Assembly (NCBI GenBank): GCA_024305745.1
Contig: JAHRBS010000005.1
Span: forward strand, 620,001-684,000
DNA from: Polyporus tsugae
Lineage: Eukaryota > Basidiomycota > Agaricomycetes > Polyporales > Polyporaceae
Reading direction: 5' to 3'
DNA: 64,000 nt
The notes below the pieces were generated by a model that saw only the letters and a list, made by a program, of their open reading frames with translations, did no database searches and was not told where the DNA came from. Of the stretch, positions 9,670-18,801 are shown one piece after another (the stretch's first letter is position 1; each line of letters starts with the position of its first letter). Position numbers and translations under genes: made by a program.

Positions 9670-11750
9670 TGTGGTTTTCGGAAGTATTCGAGGTTTTTGT
9701 GGTCATTATGGACCTCAAATTCTCGCGCGTTTTGGAGGAAGTGACGCCATTCTTGTAACGCGGCGATAACCGACAACATTTCTCGATCCCAGATCTCGTA
9801 TCCTTTTTGTGCGGGTGTTAAGGAATGTGATAGGAAGGCAATAGGTTTCCATAGTCTGTTCTGACACTGCGAGAGCTCGGCTCCGATTGCAAAGTTCGAG
9901 GCATCGCATTCGACTTTTAAGGGATCCGTGTCATTGGGTATGGCTAACACGGGGGCGTGTGTGATTGCGCCCTTGATCCCTTCAAAAGCGAGTTGATGCT
10001 CTAGAGTCCATGTCCATACGTTAAGACCCGTGAGACGATTCATTGGTCCAGCGATCTTTGAGAAGTCCTTGATAAACTGTCTATAGAAGTTTGCGAATCC
10101 GAGGAAACTCTGTACATCGTGTTTGCACGTGGGTACCAGCCAATCAGTGACACCTTTGACCTTGCCCGGGTCCATGTGGATCTCGCCGGGGGTGATGATA
10201 TGGCCTAAGTACTCGGTTTCTTGAGTTTCGAACTCGCATTTCTGGGGTTTACACGTAAGGTGATTGTCTCGAAGGATCTGTAGGACTTGTCGCACTATGC
10301 GTCTGTGTTCCTCTAAATCAGCTGTACAGATGATGATGTCGTCCAAGTACACAATGACCTTTCCACGAAGAATCAGATCTTGGAAGATCGAATTCATCAT
10401 CATTTGGAAAGTCGCCGGGGAATTTGTTAAGCCGAAGAACATGACGAGAGGTTCGTATAAGCCGCGATTCGTGATGAACGCTGCTTTTTCTTCATCGCCG
10501 TCGACTATGCGAATATTGTTGTATCCCCAATGTATGTCTAACTTGGTATAGTACTGGGCTCCTTTCAGCCGATCTAGGATTTCTAGCATTAGAGGAAGGG
10601 GGTATACGTTTTTCTTGGTCAAGGCGTTTAACTGCCGGTAGTCCTGAACAGGACGCAGTTTGCCGTCTTTTTTCTTGACAAAGAAGAACGGAGCCCCCCA
10701 CGAGGATTTCGATGGACGAATTCGACCCGTGGATAGATTTTCCTCTAAGAACACGTCTAGCGCTTGTTGTTTGTCTAGGGTCATGGGGTATATCTTTCCA
10801 CAATACGGTTTAGCGTTCACGGTCAATTCAATTGCGTGGTCATAAGGCCGTCGTTCGGGAAGAGTGGAGAACGTCGCTTCGTTGAAGACGTCGCGGAAAT
10901 CTCGATAGTACTCTGGGATCATTTCCTCGAACGTTTGTTCTGCTTTGGCCTCATTCTGTTTGATTGCGATTTCCATTGCTACCGACGTTTTCGCACGTAT
11001 GTGGACTGATCGGGCGTCAAGCCACGATCGGGTATGTAGGGAGAAGATTTGATCACCAGCGCTGACGATGTGATGGCAAGTGCTTGGGCATCGGTCGAAC
11101 TCAATGGTTTTGTTTTTCCAATGTATCGACGGATTGTGATGCTCAATCCAGTCGTGCCCAAGATATATGTCCATTTTGCCAAGATCAGTGACTAAAAGCG
11201 GGATTTGTTCCGCGTGGTCTCCGATCTGTAGTTGTACGTCAACGTAATGCGTGATTCTACCACCTATGTTGGGAGATCCATCGGCGTTGAACACGTCAAT
11301 GGGATGTGGGAATGGCTTAGGTGATAGGCCTGCACGCTGAACGAAGTTTCTATTGACACACGAACCGGTACAACCAGTATCGCAGAGAGCCTTGGTGTCG
11401 TAAACCTGCAGAGTTTCTAGGTTTTTGATCATGACCGGTATGTCTAGTTGTTTGCTTCCGGTACCACGTGTGACTTTGAAGTACGTCGGACCGTAGGACA
11501 TTACTCGGATGGCGTTAATGGGCGCACTAGGGGTTTTTTCAACTTTTTTGTTATTTTTGGACGAGAAATTAAGCACGGGTTCTAACCCACCGCGCTGATC
11601 GTTGCCTGTAGGTTGGCTCCGACGATCAGTTGTCTCATTATTTTTAATAAGTATAGTGCGTAACTGGGTAGGGTGGGGAATGGTGGAGTTGTCCGGTGAA
11701 TAAATAGGCATAGGTATCGTACAACCCGGAACGGGTGCATCAGAGTCCAA
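9666..11750 (-). CDS. pol: pol 5' part: protease, reverse transcriptase, RNase H (694 aa)
   Basis: A long intact frame from ATG 11750. It contains an aspartic protease site (ALCDTGCTGSC, about residue 125), reverse transcriptase motifs (WGAPFFFVKKKDG, VQDYRQLN, and YLDD in VIVYLDDIII, about residue 468), and RNase H motifs (ECDASNFAIG, DREM, HNDHKNLEYF). The frame ends at a TGA that overlaps the ATG of the next frame (CAATGACT), just where a gypsy polyprotein should run on into the integrase linker. This is most simply a one-base deletion. The frame differs from gag, so pol expression would need a frameshift or its own initiation. Motif residues look intact, so this half may still encode active enzyme. 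Confidence 0.9.
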   Translation of the reverse strand: MDSDAPVPGCTIPMPIYSPDNSTIPHPTQLRTILIKNNETTDRRSQPTGNDQRGGLEPVLNFSSKNNKKVEKTPSAPINAIRVMSYGPTYFKVTRGTGSKQLDIPVMIKNLETLQVYDTKALCDTGCTGSCVNRNFVQRAGLSPKPFPHPIDVFNADGSPNIGGRITHYVDVQLQIGDHAEQIPLLVTDLGKMDIYLGHDWIEHHNPSIHWKNKTIEFDRCPSTCHHIVSAGDQIFSLHTRSWLDARSVHIRAKTSVAMEIAIKQNEAKAEQTFEEMIPEYYRDFRDVFNEATFSTLPERRPYDHAIELTVNAKPYCGKIYPMTLDKQQALDVFLEENLSTGRIRPSKSSWGAPFFFVKKKDGKLRPVQDYRQLNALTKKNVYPLPLMLEILDRLKGAQYYTKLDIHWGYNNIRIVDGDEEKAAFITNRGLYEPLVMFFGLTNSPATFQMMMNSIFQDLILRGKVIVYLDDIIICTADLEEHRRIVRQVLQILRDNHLTCKPQKCEFETQETEYLGHIITPGEIHMDPGKVKGVTDWLVPTCKHDVQSFLGFANFYRQFIKDFSKIAGPMNRLTGLNVWTWTLEHQLAFEGIKGAITHAPVLAIPNDTDPLKVECDASNFAIGAELSQCQNRLWKPIAFLSHSLTPAQKGYEIWDREMLSVIAALQEWRHFLQNAREFEVHNDHKNLEYFRKPQ

Positions 11751-11806
11751 AACAGAAAACCGATTCTGAAAACTATTGTAAAATGACGGTCGCCGCGTAT
11801 GTGCGC

Positions 11807-13516
11807 TTATGTGGGACCGTAGGGAAAATGCTGCTCGTACTCGTCCATCTGTTGCTGTATCTCGTTGTATCCATCCGTGTATTCCTCCAGTGCGTGTTGT
11901 GGTTCTGGGTCCTCGTGATAGGTAGGGACCATTACCCCGGCAATCTGTGCAAGGAAGTCCTCGGGGTCTTCTTGATGGAAATGTCTGACCTCTTCAAGGA
12001 ATTCCTCGCGACTGTCGCGTTCTTCCCATCGGCGCTTCTGTACCGCAGCTGCGCCGGTCCGGTTGGGGATATGCCACATGTCTCCGCATGAGCCCTTCTC
12101 GGTCTGCTTTGCGCCGCACTTTCGGCATGGTCAAGCCCTGAGCCGATCAATGTCCATCGGCTGTCCGGCTCCTCCGTACGTGACCCCTGTGCCTGTGCGT
12201 CTGTCTCCCGGCATCATGGGTACCTGGGGACGTTGTGGGTAGTATGGCCGGGGCGGCGGGTATTGTGAGGCTGGGGCGTATGGCGGATATTGTGAAGGAG
12301 GGAACACCGGGGCGTGTTCTGGGTATCGTGACGGGTGCCGTGGGGCATTGCCCGGGTATCGTGGGGGAGGGTTACCATACCGCGGGGGAGCATTCGGTGG
12401 TGGGTACTGAGGTGGAGCATGTGGGGGCAATTGTTGCGGGGGTGGTCGACGTGTGAAGTCACGGATCTGGCAGTTGAAGATGATGCGATCGTTGTCCATG
12501 GCGATGATTGTAGACTTCCACTGGGCGTAGTTGACAGGCTTTACCGGCATCGTGCTGATCGCAACTAGGTAGCTGGATGGTAGCACGTTTTTGAGTCGGT
12601 AGATGTTGTTGGCCGTGTCTTTGTCTTCTGTAGCACGGGCTGTCAGATCTTCCCATTCGTCAAAGAAGTCTTCGGCCCGGTGGTTGCCCATGTGAATCTG
12701 ATTGAGCGCGATGATCGCGTCATTGACGTAGTTTATTGGTCTAAACTTCGCTGTCAACTCGGCCCAGAACGCGGCTATGTCCGTATAGTTCCATCTATTC
12801 CTGTTTGCCACAAACTTGTCCTGAACGAGATTACGCTTCCACCTATTTATGTTCATACCACGAATCAACCATAAGACGGCAGATATTGCTAGATCTTTGT
12901 CCAGGCCGGCCACGTAGACCTGGACGTCAGACTTCCACTGTTCGAAGTCTGGGCTGAGGCCGTCGAAGTACTCGGGCTGGGCGAGTCTAGGCAGGGCGTG
13001 GTTCCTGCCTCCACGTTGGGGTTGGGTTGCCACGATGAAGTTTGCGATCTCCCCCGAGATCCACGCTTGCGTTGCCACATCGAATGAAAATGCTTGCGCC
13101 ATTGTTCGATGAGCGCGGGGTGGTTGGCTGATGACGGCGGTTTGGATGGGAGGTTGGATGGGGTTTTGGGGAGCGGGTAAGGGTCCTGTGGTCGTGGGGG
13201 AAGCGCGGAGACCGAGGTTCTCGAGGGCACGGATGAATCCGTCTGAGTCAGATCTATGACATCTGGAGGGTTCCTGATCGTCGTCTGAGTCTGTTGGAGG
13301 CGAGGGTTCTTCCGGGAGCTCTCGGTATTCAAATCGGCTACTTCCGGCGACCGGGGACACTTCCGTGGATCCCGCGACTTGGACGGGGATGGGGATGTGT
13401 GCAACAGGTGGGGTAGGTTCTCGCTGACGTTCTGGGCGGGTGCATGGGTACAGACTTCCGGGGCGTACAGCGGGTTCAGGGGTCGGCTGACGTGCACGAG
13501 TTCTTGCGTGAGTCAC
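11807..13516 (-). pseudogene. gag: gag, interrupted by an in-frame TGA
   Basis: The frame runs from about 13516 with capsid-like sequence (WISGEIANFI, FDGLSPDFEQWKSDV, FRPINYV, MGNHRAEDFFDEWEDL) to a proline/tyrosine-rich linker and MDIDRLRA. It then meets TGA at 12133-12131. The same frame continues past the stop with CRKCGAK...C, the expected place for a zinc knuckle though not a canonical CCHC, and ends at 11807. MDIDR before a knuckle is typical of fungal gypsy Gag, so the stop lies inside the gene. TGA from CGA is a single CpG transition. No ATG opens this frame near 13516; the preceding ORF (13836-13513) is probably its true N-terminus in another frame. Confidence 0.75.
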
Positions 13517-13836
13517 TCCAGGTACCGGAGTTGTTGGTTCCGGTGTTTGGTCTGTCGGCGGTTTGCGCGGGATGGAGATGTATTGCGGGGTTCGGAACTC
13601 GACGGGGTTCTGGCTGTTGTATCGGTTGGGGCACGGTTGTCGATGGCACTGATGGAGGTTGTCATTGAGGATGTGTGCATCGACTCAGTCGTCGTCTGAT
13701 TTCTGGAATTGACAGTGCCGCTGTCCTGCGCAAGCCGTGTTGTCCTAGCTTCCCGCGCGTATATAGCGCGGAGGACCGGTGGAGGTGATGGAGATGGAGT
13801 TGGGTACGATTCGAGCAGTAGATCCCAAGGGTCCAT
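13513..13836 (-). CDS. ORF before gag, probably the displaced Gag N-terminus (107 aa)
   Basis: The frame opens with MDPWDLLLES and is rich in Ser, Thr and Pro. It stops at a TGA that overlaps the start of the open gag frame by a few bases, one frame away, and the gag frame has no ATG of its own there. A one-base indel in an originally longer gag is the simplest reading; a translational frameshift is possible. No domain is recognisable. Confidence 0.45.
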   Translation of the reverse strand: MDPWDLLLESYPTPSPSPPPVLRAIYAREARTTRLAQDSGTVNSRNQTTTESMHTSSMTTSISAIDNRAPTDTTARTPSSSEPRNTSPSRANRRQTKHRNQQLRYLE

Positions 13837-13957
13837 TTACTAGATAAAGAAGGTGTGGGTAAGCGTACGGTGTGTGACAAGGTATAGGTTTTTTATAGTA
13901 GCAGTTTTACCGCAGTATGGCTAACCGGGGTCTCCTGCGCCGAGTTGTGACACGTGG

Positions 13958-14518
13958 TCACTGACTACTCGGTGGAATGGATACGTGTAGAATAGCGGTC
14001 TGATCGGTAACGTAAAATATAAGGGAAATATGGAATACCCAGTAGGTGGGTTGTACGGATGCGGTGATGCCGTAAAGAGAGTAGGCGGGAGACGTCAAGG
14101 TGGCGGGGAACCGAAAGATGACGTGTCCCGGGACGACGGGGTAAAGGGAGCGGGAGACGTATGCTGTGACTTCTGTTCCTTGGAACAGCGGGGTGTTGAT
14201 CCTTGTTTGGATGAAAGTGGCGTGCGTTGGGTTGATGTGTCGGGAGACAGTGATGTGAACGGGGATGCCGGTGTCTGAGTCAGAGTCCGAGTCCGAGTCG
14301 ACGGCAGTATCGGAGTCGGAGTCGATGATGGGAACTGGGGATCGATGACGGAGGTGCGGGGGCGGGATTGGGATAGGCGGTGTCGACGACGGAGACGGCG
14401 GCGACGAGTCGGTGAGGGTGTCTATGGGGATGAGGTGATGGGTGGTGCCGTCGGCAAGACGCACGACGAGCTGGGTGTTCGGAACGGTGAGAGGAGTGGA
14501 GGGTGATGAGGACGCCAT
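13958..14518 (-). CDS. extra ORF between primer-binding site and gag (186 aa)
   Basis: The first ATG downstream of the 5' LTR (14518) opens a 186-codon frame, about 40 nt after the primer-binding site. The product opens MASSSPSTPL, has a Ser/Pro-rich first half with an Asp-Ser repeat (about residues 70-90), and a second half with regular hydrophobic spacing suggestive of beta strands. Gypsy elements usually start with gag here. I know no function for it. It could be an accessory protein or the remains of a duplicated gag leader. Confidence 0.5.
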   Translation of the reverse strand: MASSSPSTPLTVPNTQLVVRLADGTTHHLIPIDTLTDSSPPSPSSTPPIPIPPPHLRHRSPVPIIDSDSDTAVDSDSDSDSDTGIPVHITVSRHINPTHATFIQTRINTPLFQGTEVTAYVSRSLYPVVPGHVIFRFPATLTSPAYSLYGITASVQPTYWVFHISLIFYVTDQTAILHVSIPPSSQ

Positions 14519-14560
14519 GGTTGGCAACAAAGACGGTGCGTTGTGGGTCGATGAGAGGGT

Positions 14561-14571
14561 AGCTTCGAGTT
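14561..14571 (-). other. self-priming type primer-binding site
   Basis: One base inside the 5' LTR the minus strand reads AACTCGAAGCT. This is not complementary to a tRNA 3' end (no TGG), but all 11 bases are complementary to AGCTTCGAGTT inside the LTR itself (14638-14628), at the place where transcription should start. This is the arrangement known from Tf1 of fission yeast. Confidence 0.75.
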
Positions 14572-14572
14572 A

Positions 14573-14768
14573 TGATAAGGTCAGACCACACGCTAGCAAT
14601 AAGCGAGGGACTGGGGAACTAAAGACCAACTCGAAGCTGGGGAATTACCGCAGCTTCCGAGGGGTTTATATATTGGGCTGAAGCCTGTGCACGAACCAGG
14701 TGCTTCAGGGCAGGTCGTAAAGGTTGTTACAGGTGGTACTGCTAGCTCGTAAAAGTCGTATCGTAACA
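14573..14768 (-). repeat. right LTR (5' LTR of the element), 196 bp
   Basis: It has the same ends as the left LTR and is followed by the second ATTAT. It contains the presumed promoter and transcription start of the element. Confidence 0.95.
14666..14672 (-). promoter_or_regulatory. TATA box of the retrotransposon LTR
   Basis: On the minus strand the LTR reads TATATAA here. The 11-nt self-primer AGCTTCGAGTT begins 34 nt downstream of its first T, the usual distance from a TATA box to a start site. The left LTR has the same box. Confidence 0.7.
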
Positions 14769-14773
14769 ATTAT
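14769..14773. other. target-site duplication, right copy (ATTAT)
   Basis: It is identical to 8083-8087. Removing the element and one copy rejoins the minus-strand sequence CTTGCCATAATGGGAAG, which is the upstream region and start codon of the transposase-like gene. Confidence 0.9.
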
Positions 14774-16062
14774 GGCAAGTTGAATGTATTGATTATGTGT
14801 GGTTGTAGCGACCAATTAGATCGCTCGGGATGAGTTCGAGCCAGTGTTACACAAGAAAACGAGAGAAAATGGGGGATAGGCTGTTGCGGCTACCATAGGT
14901 GGACTAGTAGGGGGTATCAGGCTGTTTGGTCCCATGGAAATTGGTAAGTCGTTGAACAAATATTCTCAAATCACCTTGGAAGGCTCACCTGCCCGGTAGA
15001 CCTGTGTTCCATCCATTCAGAGGGGCAGCAAGTCCAGCAAAAGCTATTCGAGGGTGGAGCGGAGTCCACCCGACAGGGCAGCGTGTGCCCACGTGGTCTG
15101 GCGCACTTGTCTCAGTTGGATCGTGCGAGGGACAGTCTAGGGCTGTGCGCATTGTGCGCGAGCAACATTCTATGCGCGAAAGCTAGACCTCTGCCTTCCT
15201 CACTTGTTGCCTTCACTTGTATCGCATCCAGTTCATTGTTCCATCAAGTAGGGTTAGTTCAGATCAATTTTGTTTTCGGCAATTGCAACACCGGAAACTT
15301 CATAATCATTGCTGAGTATAAAGCCAAAACTTCGAAATCTTGCAAATTTCTCTTAGCGAACCCTAGCCATGTTGTTTATGTACTGATTCCGTGACATTCC
15401 GGAGTGCAAAGGGTGTCCGCAGAGCCCAGATCTTTCGCGGAATGTGGCCTCGCAAGACGACCGTTCTAGCGAGCGTCTATGTGAATTGTAAACAGATACA
15501 AATACCATCGGGCCTGCAGGCGTTGCCCGTCCCCACTACCAAAACAAGCTCGCGCTCCCTCTTTGGTGCGTCGTCCGAATAAGGCTTTTTATCCGGATAT
15601 GGGCATCCGGATCTTTCGGCACAAGCGAACTCCGCTGATTTGGGACCCTACGGTGTGGGGGGCGCGTTTGAAAGCAGACGTTATATGACCGTCCTTCCTC
15701 CCCGCACACAGGTCATATTAATCGTCTGCCTTGGGAAACAACCTTTGGGAGGGCGTTTGGCGCGGGCGAGGCCACCCCGCGCGCCATCGCTCGGACAAGA
15801 CCTCTTCAGTCAATAGAAACGAGGCGCAATGTGTTGGACTGGCAGACGCAGATAGCGTCGTCAAGGACAGGGAGGACGCGCGGTACAACGAGGGGCTTGA
15901 GGAGGTGGTAGAAGGGGAGAGAGAAACAATTGTCATAAGCAGTTGCGGCACGGCGCGGACTGCGACGCTGTGTCTGAGCCCAAGCACGCATCGCCTGCTT
16001 CATCTTGCACATCTACCACGACGCACAACGACCTGGCCTTTCTCCTTTGATCTGCTTCCGCC
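14774..16062. other. no gene; displaced upstream region of the transposase-like gene
   Basis: The part next to 14774 is the original 5' flank of the gene now starting at 8084. The rest holds only short frames. The part before 16063 is the 5' flank of the ARP2 fragment. Confidence 0.5.
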
Positions 16063-16630
16063 ATGGACCCTTCAGCACCCTTGGTCGTCGACAACGGTAC
16101 TGGTGAGCGTATATCTCTAGATATCTCCGCACTCGAATGATCAGCGACTGACCTGAATGCATGCGCATACAGTTCGTGAAAGTAGGCTACGCCGGCTCCA
16201 ACTTCCCAAAACATGGTGCCGGCCATTACACCCGTCCCTGACCACCCTTTCCACCCCCGAATCGTCCGCCCGGCACGATAATCCCTTTTGCATGCAGTAT
16301 TCCCCTCTATCGTCGGCCGACCCATCTTGCGCGCCGAGGAGCGCGCCGCGGGCTCAGCAGTGATCAAGGATGTGATGATCGGTGACGAGGCGGCGGAGAA
16401 CCGCAACTACCTGCAGGTGATGCAGCCGATGGAGCGCGGTCTCGTGCGCAACTGGGAGGACATGAAGCTCCTGTGGGACTACACCTTCGACGAGAAGCTC
16501 CGCGTCGACACCCGGGGCCGCAAGGTGCTCCTCACGGAGCCGCCGATGAACCCGAAGGCAAATAGTCAGAGTATGGTTTCCAGGGCGTGTATGTCGCCAT
16601 CCAGGCCATGTTGACGTTGTATGTGCAAGG
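16063..16630 (+). pseudogene. truncated actin-related protein 2 (ARP2) pseudogene
   Basis: Three pieces give the first 40% of ARP2, the nucleating subunit of the Arp2/3 complex: 16063-16102 (MDPSAPLVVDNGT), 16173-16215 (FVKVGYAGSNFPKH) and 16298-16630 ([10 protein letters not shown] ... [30 protein letters not shown] ... [13 protein letters not shown]). The introns have GT-AG ends. Damage: splicing at the first intron leaves the wrong phase (bases missing around ACTG/TTCGTG); about 25-30 nt encoding the conserved segment after PPMNPKAN are lost and shift the frame; and the homology stops after about residue 150 of a protein of about 390, without the remaining actin fold. ARP2 is essential in fungi, so an intact copy is expected elsewhere. 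Confidence 0.88.
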
Positions 16631-17300
16631 TGCGTCTCGTATTTGCAATTACAGGTGTGGAGAAATACCGTGCAGAGGTGTATCATCGCAAAGAAGTCAC
16701 CGTTTCCTGGGGATGCAAAGTGGTGTTGAGAATGACTGGTTCCGCCCCTGACATCTGCGAGATGGGGCCGGAAAGAGAGACTTCCTGCGTGAGGAAAGGT
16801 GTCGATGTCCTTCATCTGCAAACAACCGCCTGTGCGCGCGTTGGACAAGCTCGGGCGCGGCGAGAACAACTGAGCGTGCTGCTGGGTTGGGAGCGGAGGC
16901 GGACGATTCGGTAGTATTGTATTCATGCTGTAACAATGTTTTTGGATGACGGATCTGCACGCCTCCATCTATGTGGGCTGTTTGTATGGGGAAAGCACGT
17001 CCAGCGGGCGTTGTGGACGAGTGTCAATCCAACCTTGCCTATATCTCTGCCCTCACGCCGCGAGCACCTGACTTGTTTAACAGGTAGATGTGTATGGAAG
17101 GGTTGAATTAACCTTTGTAAGAGGGATGCGTGTAACGTATAATACATGCGTGGTCTACAGTATGATCATGTAAGTGAGGGGTGGTGAGTCATTATACAGG
17201 GATAGAGCGTAGTCGATAGCATGTAGGAGAGCATAATGTAGGAGCCGTGGACGTACAACCATGAGGACGATAGGGGGGGGGAGTTCCGAGCTGGTAGGGG
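16631..17300. other. no recognisable gene
   Basis: I find none of the missing ARP2 C-terminal sequence here. The end near 17300 is the 3' flank of the carrier gene on the minus strand. Confidence 0.5.
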
Positions 17301-18473
17301 TCATGACATCCGCAACACCGCCTCATAAATGAAGAACATAACTGCAGCGTTCGGGATGACACGCATGAGGTGCGCACTTAGGCCGCCATATAGTGACGCA
17401 GCGCCTTCTTCTGCGATGACGAGGCGTAATGTTTGCCAGAGGCCGGTGTACTTGACCTTTCCGTTCACGAGTGGTTGTCGTAGCCGTGTTCGCAAAACCT
17501 GCCCAGACGCCAGTAAGCCCCCACATCGCCGAGCCGCAGGAGCAAAACACAACGCACCTCGTGAGGATATGTGATCAGCGACGCAACGCACTTCGCCGTT
17601 CCCGCACTCCCAATCATCCCCACCCACTCCTGCACACCGCCCTTGCCCTTTGACCCCGCTGTGAGCTTTTTCAGCCGCTCGTACAGCACCCACTGTATCG
17701 TCCCCTCCGTCACGCCCAAATAGCTCGCGCTCAGGCCCTTATAAAACCCGCGCACGCCGTCCTCCCGCAATATCTGCTTGATCATCGCGACGGAGCCGCC
17801 AAAGGACGACTTCGTGGCCGCAAACTCGGCCTTGTGCGCGTCGAGCTGGAGGCGGGTCTTGACGACCCAGATCGGGTTCGTCGCGGTGCCGGTCGCGACG
17901 CCGGCGATGGCGGCGGCGGCGAGGTGGACCCACGAGTTCTCCTGGCCATGGTTGAAGGAGTTGGCGATGACCTGCTTGCCGTTGCCGTACGTGAAGAAGT
18001 TGATGGACCGCGCGGGGATGGCGCCGACGAGCGTTGGCCCGAGGCCCTTAAACAGCGCGCGGGGCGACTCTTCGCGATAGATGTCCCTGCGAACATTGTT
18101 AGCGTTGACAATTTAGAGAAAAGGAGCGACGGTGGTACTGACCGGATAATGTGCACCGTCTCGACGAAATGCCAGAGCAGGTTTCGCCGGACTGTGACGG
18201 CAGCAGCGCCGTTCCCGTCTATGCTAATGCCTACGTGCTTCACGCGAAAGAGGTCCGACTGTAACCGCGTCTTCACGACATCAAATGGGCTGGTGACGAT
18301 GGCACCGCACATCCCCCCCACCCTGCACATTCAGACGTCCGCGTAAGCCACGTTTCACCGATCGCATACGTATAGAGCACTCACCCGCCAGCGACGAAGT
18401 GGTGCCACGACTTTGCTGGCAGCCAGCCGGATTTTGAAGGGCCTTGCATTGGACGTGACTGAGCGTCGGCCAT
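17301..18473 (-). CDS. RIM2: mitochondrial carrier, RIM2-type pyrimidine nucleotide transporter (331 aa)
   Basis: Four exons: 18473-18385, 18322-18143, 18086-17558 and 17498-17301 (996 nt with stop). The product has three mitochondrial carrier repeats. Their signatures are PFDVVKTRLQSD, PIWVVKTRLQLD and PHEVLRTRLRQP. Trp in the second signature and the opening FVAGGVGGMCGAIVTSPFD fit the RIM2/SLC25A33/36 branch, which exchanges pyrimidine nucleotides across the inner mitochondrial membrane. The length is normal and all key charged residues are present. It is divergent from RPC25, with 328 bp between the two start codons. The family is secure; the exact substrate is inferred from resemblance. 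Confidence 0.92.
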
Positions 18474-18801
18474 CTCTAGGGGGAGGTTAGGGGGAGGAAG
18501 GGAGGGGAGGAGGAGGAGGAGAAGGCAAGTCCGAGCTGCCGCGTAGCACGGCGCCGCTCTCCTGAATTTTTGGTGAGGTCAGCAAGATAAGATTGGATAG
18601 ACGCTCACACATGAATGCATCCCTATGCATCCCCGCGCATTCATAACCCCATCCACCACTCTGATGCTCTTTGCTTCTCTCAGGTGATTCAGTTTCTTTC
18701 TGAATCTCTTGTCCTCTCTGGCGGTCTTTCAACGCTTGGTAAACCCGCCTGCTGGCTGCGTCCTGTCTTGAGTATTCGCGGACTGTAGTCGCCTTACCGG
18801 A
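18474..18801. promoter_or_regulatory. shared divergent promoter region RIM2 / RPC25
   Basis: 328 bp separate the two start codons. A purine-rich run (GGAGG repeats, about 18480-18530) lies just upstream of the carrier ATG and reads as a CT-rich tract on its sense strand, common in fungal core promoters. No clear TATA box is seen. Confidence 0.5.

Larger units (their letters stand above)
8088..14768 (-). mobile_element. Ty3/gypsy chromodomain LTR retrotransposon, full length but defective
   Basis: The element spans 6681 bp between two 196-bp LTRs that begin TG and end CA and are flanked by ATTAT. Read on the minus strand it runs 5' LTR (14768-14573), primer-binding site, an extra ORF, gag, pol (protease, reverse transcriptase, RNase H, integrase remnant, chromodomain), polypurine tract, 3' LTR (8283-8088). 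The domain order and chromodomain place it in the chromovirus branch of Ty3/gypsy. It is not autonomous now: gag has a TGA stop, a frame break lies between RNase H and integrase, and most of the integrase core is deleted. LTRs differ at 6 of 196 positions, all transitions, so the insertion is fairly recent. Confidence 0.95.

Noticed and set aside
13513..13836. Programmed frameshift between the 107-codon ORF and gag
   Set aside because: No slippery heptamer or following pseudoknot could be seen; a one-base mutation is simpler.
14270..14330. GAGTCC-type simple repeat as a possible regulatory repeat
   Set aside because: It encodes the Asp-Ser run of the accessory ORF and needs no further explanation.
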